From Bacillota bacterium (lineage in GTDB: Bacteria > Bacillota > Bacilli > Lactobacillales > Streptococcaceae), in NCBI GenBank assembly GCA_021781855.1, contig JAJXWC010000076.1:1-10144 (forward strand): a stretch of 10,144 nucleotides of DNA. The letters are read 5' to 3'. Shown here one piece after another: positions 6,008 to 10,144 of the stretch (position 1 is its first letter; every line of letters begins with the position of its first letter). The notes beneath the pieces were generated by a model. It was not told the DNA's origin. It made no database searches and saw only the letters and a program-made list of their open reading frames with translations. A program made the translations under genes and the position numbers.

Positions 6008-6035
6008 AAAAAAAGTCAAGTTTGAGCCTGACTTT
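6008..6035 (-). terminator. Terminator of murR, at the end of the mur operon
   Basis: On the minus strand AAAGTCA (6035-6029) pairs with TGACTTT (6018-6012), with seven consecutive T (6014-6008). It starts on the base after the murR stop codon (6038-6036), and its T-run abuts the obgE promoter. Confidence 0.8.
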
Positions 6036-6887
6036 CTATTCTTTATCTTCCAATTCACGAATAATGTCGCGTGTCGCCTGAATTCCTTCTAAACTTTCAT
6101 CAAAGTGGTTAGACAAGTAGCTATAAAAAAGAATATCCACAACATAAAGCTGTGCCATAAGCGACATTGTTGCTGCTGCCCTCAAAACAAATGTATCGCC
6201 AGAAGTCGAATTAAGCAAAACATCTGCAGCAAGACCTAAATCTGAAGTTGGTGAACTAGTAATCGCAATCACTGGAATTTTATATTTCTTAGCAATCAAA
6301 GCCAAAGTCACAATTTCTTTTGTTTTTCCCGAATTTGAAATCGCAATGAATAACGAATTTTTGTCAAAAGCGACCATCGAAGCCGCAAAATGGTGCATAT
6401 CCTGTGAGAAAAAGACTGTTTTACCAATACGCGTGAATTTCTGAAAAATATCCTGAGCAACTAAAGATGAAGCACCAATGCCGTAAACAAAAATCATGTT
6501 CGTGTTATCCAGCATTTTTGAGACGCTTGTCACACTTTCATCAGTCAATAAAGCATTGGTTTGCTCCACCATATTACTCATCCGAATGCGGATTTTGCTC
6601 TTAATTGAAGCGACATCTTCATTTTGTCGTACTTCCTCAAAATCCGTTGGATTTTCCATACTGGCAAGTGATGCCGATAATTTTTGCTTAAGCTGGGTAA
6701 ATCCCTCTAAGCCCAACGTTCGACTAAAACGAACGAGCGCCGCAGCACTCGTTCCTGTCTGTTTCGCCATCTCTTGAACGCTCATTGAAAGAACTTCATC
6801 TTCTTTTTCTAAGATAAAGTCCGCAATTTTTCGTTCAACTGGGCTTAGATTTTTATATTTTTGTTTGATAATGAGGAAGGTATTCAT
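6036..6887 (-). CDS. murR: MurR/RpiR-family transcriptional regulator, probable MurNAc-6-phosphate-responsive repressor
   Basis: The 283 residues show the RpiR plan: an N-terminal helix-turn-helix domain (about 1-77; recognition region MAKQTGTSAAALVRFSRTLGLEGF, about 40-63) and a C-terminal SIS sugar-phosphate domain (about 122-260, with FVYGIGASS at 133-141 and SNSGKTKEI at 184-192). E. coli MurR responds to MurNAc-6-phosphate, so the same ligand is likely because this gene ends the mur operon. The start is ATG at 6887-6885 with GGAG five bases upstream. It follows murP after 47 bases and can be read through from the operon. It also has its own extended -10 promoter, overlapped by a 15-base palindrome that looks like its own operator. 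Function as repressor or activator is inferred; the family is certain. Confidence 0.9.
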   Translation of the reverse strand: MNTFLIIKQKYKNLSPVERKIADFILEKEDEVLSMSVQEMAKQTGTSAAALVRFSRTLGLEGFTQLKQKLSASLASMENPTDFEEVRQNEDVASIKSKIRIRMSNMVEQTNALLTDESVTSVSKMLDNTNMIFVYGIGASSLVAQDIFQKFTRIGKTVFFSQDMHHFAASMVAFDKNSLFIAISNSGKTKEIVTLALIAKKYKIPVIAITSSPTSDLGLAADVLLNSTSGDTFVLRAAATMSLMAQLYVVDILFYSYLSNHFDESLEGIQATRDIIRELEDKE

Positions 6888-6906
6888 GAAATCTCCAAAT
6901 CATTTC

Positions 6907-6921
6907 TGAAATTTTATTTCA
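6907..6921. promoter_or_regulatory. Putative RpiR-type operator overlapping the murR promoter
   Basis: TGAAATTTTATTTCA is a perfect 6+3+6 palindrome. Its pattern (TGnAnT, three A/T, AnTnCA) matches the 15-base architecture of known RpiR-family sites such as HexR (TGTAnTwwwAnTACA). On the minus strand its first base is the last base of the -10, so a bound protein would cover about -7 to +8. That is a classic position for autorepression. The binding protein is inferred to be MurR. Confidence 0.55.
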
Positions 6922-6929
6922 TTATACCA
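6914..6929 (-). promoter_or_regulatory. murR internal promoter, extended -10 type
   Basis: TGGTATAAT (6929-6921) on the minus strand is a perfect extended -10 in the 47-base gap after murP. No good -35 is visible in the end of murP. It could give murR transcripts independent of the operon promoter, which lies beyond the right edge of the window. Confidence 0.6.
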
Positions 6930-6934
6930 TATTT

Positions 6935-8383
6935 TTACGCTGTATGTGTCACTTCCCAATTATCTGCTTTATCTTTTTCAGACTGTGGAATACCGAACAA
7001 ATAAGTAACGATAAATCCGCCTAAATAGGCTGCCAAAAGCCCAACCACATAAATCCACCAGCGACCGCCAGCAATCAATGGAATCAAAGCTACTCCGGAA
7101 GGTCCAATCGCAATCGCTCCTGTATGACCAAAGGCACCAATTACAGCACCGCCGATGCCACCACCGATACATGAAGTGATAAATGGACGACCGAGTGGCA
7201 AAGTAATCCCGTAAATCAATGGCTCGCCAATTCCAAGAATACCAACAGGCAATGCACCTTTTACAAGCTTGGTAAAATCTTTATTTTTGCGCAGACGAAT
7301 CCAAAGCGCAATCGCCGCACCAACTTGTCCCGCACCAGCCATTGCCAAGATAGGCAAAAGCTGCGTAGAGCCTGTTTTCGAAATCATTTCCATATGAATT
7401 GGTGTGAGAATTTGATGCAGTCCAAGCATAACCATTGGCAAGAAGAAAGCCCCAAGAATGAAACCAGAGAATGCACCGCCGACATTGATAATCCAGTTAA
7501 TCGTGCCGACTAAACCATTTGAAACCCAGCCTGCTACAGGCATAATCAGAAAAATTGTTGCCAAACCAACAACAAGCAGACTTACCGTTGGCGTCACAAT
7601 AATGTCAATCGCATCAGGAATCCATTTGTGCAGACGTTTTTCAAGCAATGCTAAAATCCACACTGCGAAAATTGCCCCAATAATCCCACCTTGTCCTGCA
7701 CTAAGTGGTGTTCCTGTAAAAATGTTTTTCAGCGGAGCATCTGGCGTCATACCTGTAAGCAAAGTGGTTGCGCCGATAATTCCACCGAGTGATGGGGTAG
7801 CACCAAATTCTGTTGCCGTATTAATTCCGGTGAAAATCGCCAGATAGGTGAAAATACCATTTTTAATAATATTTAAGACCAGAACGAGCTGACTCCATGT
7901 TGCCGCATCAATCGTTTTCGCTACAATCAAGTTGGACAAAACGGAAGCAACACCACCGATTAAACCTGCACCTACCAAGGCAGGAATTAATGGAATGAAA
8001 ATGTTGGAAATGGATTTCAAAACAGATTTAAAAGCGCTAGGCTTATTGTACTTGTCTTTTGCCTCTGCTTTTGTTTCACGCGTCAGCTCTTCCAAACTTT
8101 TTTCATGAGGAAAAGGCTCGCCGAGTTTAACACCGACACTATCAACCATTGCCTGTGCAACTTTGTTGACTTTTCCAGGGCCGATGACAACTTGAAGCGT
8201 CTCTTCTTCAACTACACCAAGAACTCCGTCAATCGCTTTCAATCCTTCCAGATTAACTTTCGAGTAGTCTTTGATTGTCATTCGCACACGTGTCATACAA
8301 TGAATGAGTTTCTCAACATTTTCCGCTCCGCCAACTTGTTCAAAAATCTGCTGACCAAGCAATTTATAATTATCTTCTGCCAT
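6935..8383 (-). CDS. murP: PTS MurNAc (MurNAc-GlcNAc) transporter, EIIBC component
   Basis: MurP is a membrane phosphotransferase permease that imports amino sugar and phosphorylates it at O6. The 482 residues have an EIIB domain (1 to about 90) with the phospho-accepting Cys29 in LIHCMTRVRM, a charged linker (about 90-115), and an EIIC domain (about 116-470) with around ten hydrophobic segments and the substrate-site motif GIGEPLIYG. There is no EIIA domain, as in known MurP, so phosphate must come from a separate glucose-type EIIA. The start is ATG at 8383-8381, only two bases after the murQ stop, with GGAG inside the murQ end, indicating coupled translation. Placement between murQ and murR decides MurNAc over other sugars of the glucose/sucrose EIIBC class. 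The exact substrate, MurNAc or the disaccharide MurNAc-GlcNAc, cannot be told from sequence, but the mupG neighbour favours the disaccharide. Confidence 0.9.
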   Translation of the reverse strand: MAEDNYKLLGQQIFEQVGGAENVEKLIHCMTRVRMTIKDYSKVNLEGLKAIDGVLGVVEEETLQVVIGPGKVNKVAQAMVDSVGVKLGEPFPHEKSLEELTRETKAEAKDKYNKPSAFKSVLKSISNIFIPLIPALVGAGLIGGVASVLSNLIVAKTIDAATWSQLVLVLNIIKNGIFTYLAIFTGINTATEFGATPSLGGIIGATTLLTGMTPDAPLKNIFTGTPLSAGQGGIIGAIFAVWILALLEKRLHKWIPDAIDIIVTPTVSLLVVGLATIFLIMPVAGWVSNGLVGTINWIINVGGAFSGFILGAFFLPMVMLGLHQILTPIHMEMISKTGSTQLLPILAMAGAGQVGAAIALWIRLRKNKDFTKLVKGALPVGILGIGEPLIYGITLPLGRPFITSCIGGGIGGAVIGAFGHTGAIAIGPSGVALIPLIAGGRWWIYVVGLLAAYLGGFIVTYLFGIPQSEKDKADNWEVTHTA

Positions 8384-8385
8384 TT

Positions 8386-9291
8386 CTATTCTCCTTCTAT
8401 ATTTATGGCATTTTTGACAAAACCGTCAGATGCTGCGAGCAAACGTTCAGCTTTGTCTTTATTTGACCGTGTTAAAATCATCACAATCGCTGTTTTGACT
8501 GTTCTGTCAGAGTCTTCAAAGGCTTTGACTGCTTCGTCATAACTACAATCTGTTGCCTGCATGATGATGCGCTTGCTGCGTTCCACAAGCTTTTCATTTG
8601 TTGGCTTCAAATCAACCATGAGATTTTTGTAAACTTTACCAATTCCAACCATTGAAAGTGTTGAAATCATATTTAAAATCAATTTTTGTGCCGTACCAGC
8701 TTTAAGTCTTGTCGAGCCTGTCAAAAATTCAGCACCGCAATCCACTTCAATCGCAAATGCCGCATGTTTGCTGATTTCTGCATTTCTATTACAAGAAATC
8801 GTTGCCGTTGTTGCACCAGCTTTTTGCGCGAAATCCAAACCACCAATCACATAAGGTGTCCGTCCGCTCGCTGCAATCCCAATTACCGTATCTTCTTTCG
8901 TCAATCCCAATGTCTGCAAGTCTGCCGCTCCGAGCATAAAATCATCTTCGGCACCTTCAACCGCCATCGTCATCGCCTGTTCACCGCCGGCTATCAAGCC
9001 AACCACTAACTCAGGCGGAACACCAAAAGTCGGAACACACTCCGCAGCATCTAAGACCCCTAATCGTCCACTCGTACCAGCTCCCATATAAATCAGACGC
9101 CCGCCAGACTTAAAAGAGCCAATGACTTTGTCAATAATCTGCTCAATTGTAGGTAACACTTGTTTTACAGCCAAGGCAACTTTCTGGTCCTCTTTATTCA
9201 TCGCAAGCAAACGTTCATGTAAACTCATTTCATCAAGTTGCGCTGAACTCTGATTTACTTTTTCCGTTGTTAAATTTTCAAGATTAAGCAT
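8386..9291 (-). CDS. murQ: N-acetylmuramic acid 6-phosphate etherase MurQ
   Basis: MurQ removes the D-lactyl ether from MurNAc-6-phosphate to give GlcNAc-6-phosphate and D-lactate in the cytoplasm. With the chosen start the protein has 301 residues (E. coli 298). It is a SIS-fold enzyme with GGRLIYMGAGTSGRLG at about 63-78, the catalytic Glu84 in DAAEC (Glu83 in E. coli), Glu115 in VEGAED (Glu114 in E. coli), GIAASGRTPYV, and TGSTRLKAGTAQK. The C-terminal part holds the usual small helical domain. Start: the ATG at 9291-9289 has GGAG (9301-9298) six bases upstream, whereas the ATG four codons earlier (9303) has no ribosome binding site, so the shorter form is preferred. It overlaps the mupG stop by eight bases and is followed by murP after two bases, a tightly coupled operon. 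Confidence 0.95.
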   Translation of the reverse strand: MLNLENLTTEKVNQSSAQLDEMSLHERLLAMNKEDQKVALAVKQVLPTIEQIIDKVIGSFKSGGRLIYMGAGTSGRLGVLDAAECVPTFGVPPELVVGLIAGGEQAMTMAVEGAEDDFMLGAADLQTLGLTKEDTVIGIAASGRTPYVIGGLDFAQKAGATTATISCNRNAEISKHAAFAIEVDCGAEFLTGSTRLKAGTAQKLILNMISTLSMVGIGKVYKNLMVDLKPTNEKLVERSKRIIMQATDCSYDEAVKAFEDSDRTVKTAIVMILTRSNKDKAERLLAASDGFVKNAINIEGE

Positions 9292-10144
9292 TCTCGTCTC
9301 CATTTTTTATTTCAAATTTTTGCCCAGGTCGGACAAATTCAAGCAAATCCATATCTTTATCACAAACAAATCCCACCACGTTCACTTTTTCATCTTGTGG
9401 AAGCGCTCGTTTGCAAATCTGAATTTCGCCCATATAGCGTAAATAGCGCTCATTATCAATCGTAATCGCACCTCTTGTCCGTAAATCCGTATGTTCAGGT
9501 TCAATGTGCGGAATTTTCCAGAACCGCGCCTCAGCACTTCGCAAAACATCTCGTGCTGCATCTTGTCGCTCAGTATGCGTTCGCAAAATATATTCAAAGT
9601 AGCTCGAATGGTGATGATTTTGTGCAAAGAATTTAATCGTATCCGCTTTCAAATAACTGTAAAATTGTTCAATTACATGTGGCGAAAGTCCTGTGTCGCC
9701 AATATAGACATCATCCGTACCAAGTGACATCAGTCCCAAGGCTGCAGCTAAAGGATGTTCCCCTCGCTGTTGCTCCAAAGTAGGTAAACCACATCTCAAC
9801 GGAAGTCGCAAATTTTCATCACCATTTGCAAATGCCACGACCTTAAATCCGTTCGCCTTTAAAAATTGGTTTTTCTCGCAAAAAACTTGCTCTGATAATG
9901 CCGTTTCAGGTCTCGGATAATAATTATGCCAAGCTTCAAGATGAGAAAAATTCGCCCGCTCCACTCGAAGCTCTTCAATCTCTTGAGCAGTCAAAGTGCT
10001 CGCATTCAAACTGACTTGCATCGTCTGACTTGCCTTTGCGATTTGCCGAACACTAACCTGATAATCCATACGGAGTCCTGTAATACCAAAATCAGCCAGT
10101 TCTTGCAACCGTTCAAATGAAAATCCGATTTTTTCTAAAGCATT
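9284..10144 (-). CDS. mupG: MupG-type 6-phospho-N-acetylmuramidase (DUF871), 5' end outside the window
   Basis: MupG in Staphylococcus aureus cleaves MurNAc-6-phosphate-GlcNAc, taken up by MurP, into MurNAc-6-phosphate (for MurQ) and GlcNAc. The frame is open from the window edge to TAA at 9286-9284, giving 287 visible residues. Family members have about 350-360, so the first quarter is missing. An apparent start near 10108 is TTG inside the gene and is not real, because the frame continues upstream as ALEKIGFSFERLQELADFG. Visible features fit a TIM-barrel DUF871 protein: FGITGLRMDY near the beginning, VSLNAST, the LEAWHNYYPRPETAL block, LGTDDVYIGD, and a C-terminal beta-rich domain ending near KFEIKNGDENA. 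Order mupG-murQ-murP-murR matches the S. aureus cluster. I am confident of the family; cleavage of the phosphorylated disaccharide is inferred from that match. Confidence 0.85.
   Translation of the reverse strand, partial: NALEKIGFSFERLQELADFGITGLRMDYQVSVRQIAKASQTMQVSLNASTLTAQEIEELRVERANFSHLEAWHNYYPRPETALSEQVFCEKNQFLKANGFKVVAFANGDENLRLPLRCGLPTLEQQRGEHPLAAALGLMSLGTDDVYIGDTGLSPHVIEQFYSYLKADTIKFFAQNHHHSSYFEYILRTHTERQDAARDVLRSAEARFWKIPHIEPEHTDLRTRGAITIDNERYLRYMGEIQICKRALPQDEKVNVVGFVCDKDMDLLEFVRPGQKFEIKNGDENA
9298..9301 (-). promoter_or_regulatory. Ribosome binding site that fixes the murQ start
   Basis: GGAG read on the minus strand at 9301-9298 lies six bases before ATG 9291-9289, inside the last codons of mupG. 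The upstream ATG (9303-9301) overlaps this same GGAG and is preceded only by A/T-rich sequence. Confidence 0.75.

Noticed and set aside
7458..7847. 129-residue open frame on the plus strand inside murP
   Set aside because: It is the antisense shadow of a membrane-protein gene, with no ribosome binding site and no protein-like pattern.
9292..9303. Longer MurQ starting METR at 9303
   Set aside because: No ribosome binding site precedes it, while the ATG at 9291 has an ideally spaced GGAG and gives the usual family N-terminus.

Overview
The window looks like a piece of a low-GC Firmicute chromosome from the Streptococcaceae, most likely Lactococcus or a close relative. The evidence is protein character (a lactobacillus/streptococcus-type pyruvate oxidase, a streptococcal-looking QueA and ObgE), AT-rich spacers, strong AGGAG ribosome binding sites and extended -10 (TGnTATAAT) promoters. 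The genus is an inference from remembered sequences.

Layout, left to right. (1) 1-287, minus: 5' part of nagB (glucosamine-6-phosphate deaminase), with its own promoter and a NagR-like operator. (2) 481-2271, minus: pox (pyruvate oxidase), closed by a terminator just upstream of the nagB promoter. (3) 2272-2568: divergent control region for pox (left) and queA (right). (4) 2569-4187, plus: queA, overlapping by ATGA a 194-residue gene that is not ordinarily annotated. That protein reads as an N-terminal-nucleophile hydrolase of the HslV/proteasome-beta type. (5) 4191-4358, minus: a 55-residue small gene. It converges on the 194-residue gene, and both share one palindrome as stop-codon region and two-way terminator. 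(6) 4359-4653: a gene-free stretch rich in short inverted and direct repeats. (7) 4654-5967, minus: obgE (ribosome-assembly GTPase). (8) 6036-10144, minus: mupG (5' end outside the window), murQ, murP and murR, in that transcription order.

How the genes fit together. The mur cluster is a peptidoglycan-recycling operon. MurP brings in and phosphorylates MurNAc or MurNAc-GlcNAc. MupG cleaves the phosphorylated disaccharide. MurQ removes the lactyl ether to give GlcNAc-6-phosphate. MurR is the RpiR-type regulator. After deacetylation by NagA (not in the window), NagB at the left edge turns glucosamine-6-phosphate into fructose-6-phosphate and ammonia, so both window edges belong to amino-sugar catabolism. 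Pox then uses glycolytic pyruvate and oxygen to make acetyl phosphate, CO2 and hydrogen peroxide. queA (queuosine tRNA modification) and obgE are housekeeping genes between these blocks.

Most interesting: the queA-coupled 194-residue protein. Counted from the residue after Met, Ser1, Asp17 and Lys33 fall exactly on the Thr1/Asp17/Lys33 catalytic positions of HslV and proteasome beta subunits. Next in interest are the palindrome encoding Lys-Lys-Asp-stop on both strands, a MurR-like operator on the murR promoter, the structured element at 4381-4650, and the queA leader, whose only good Shine-Dalgarno sequence is about 40 bases from the start codon.
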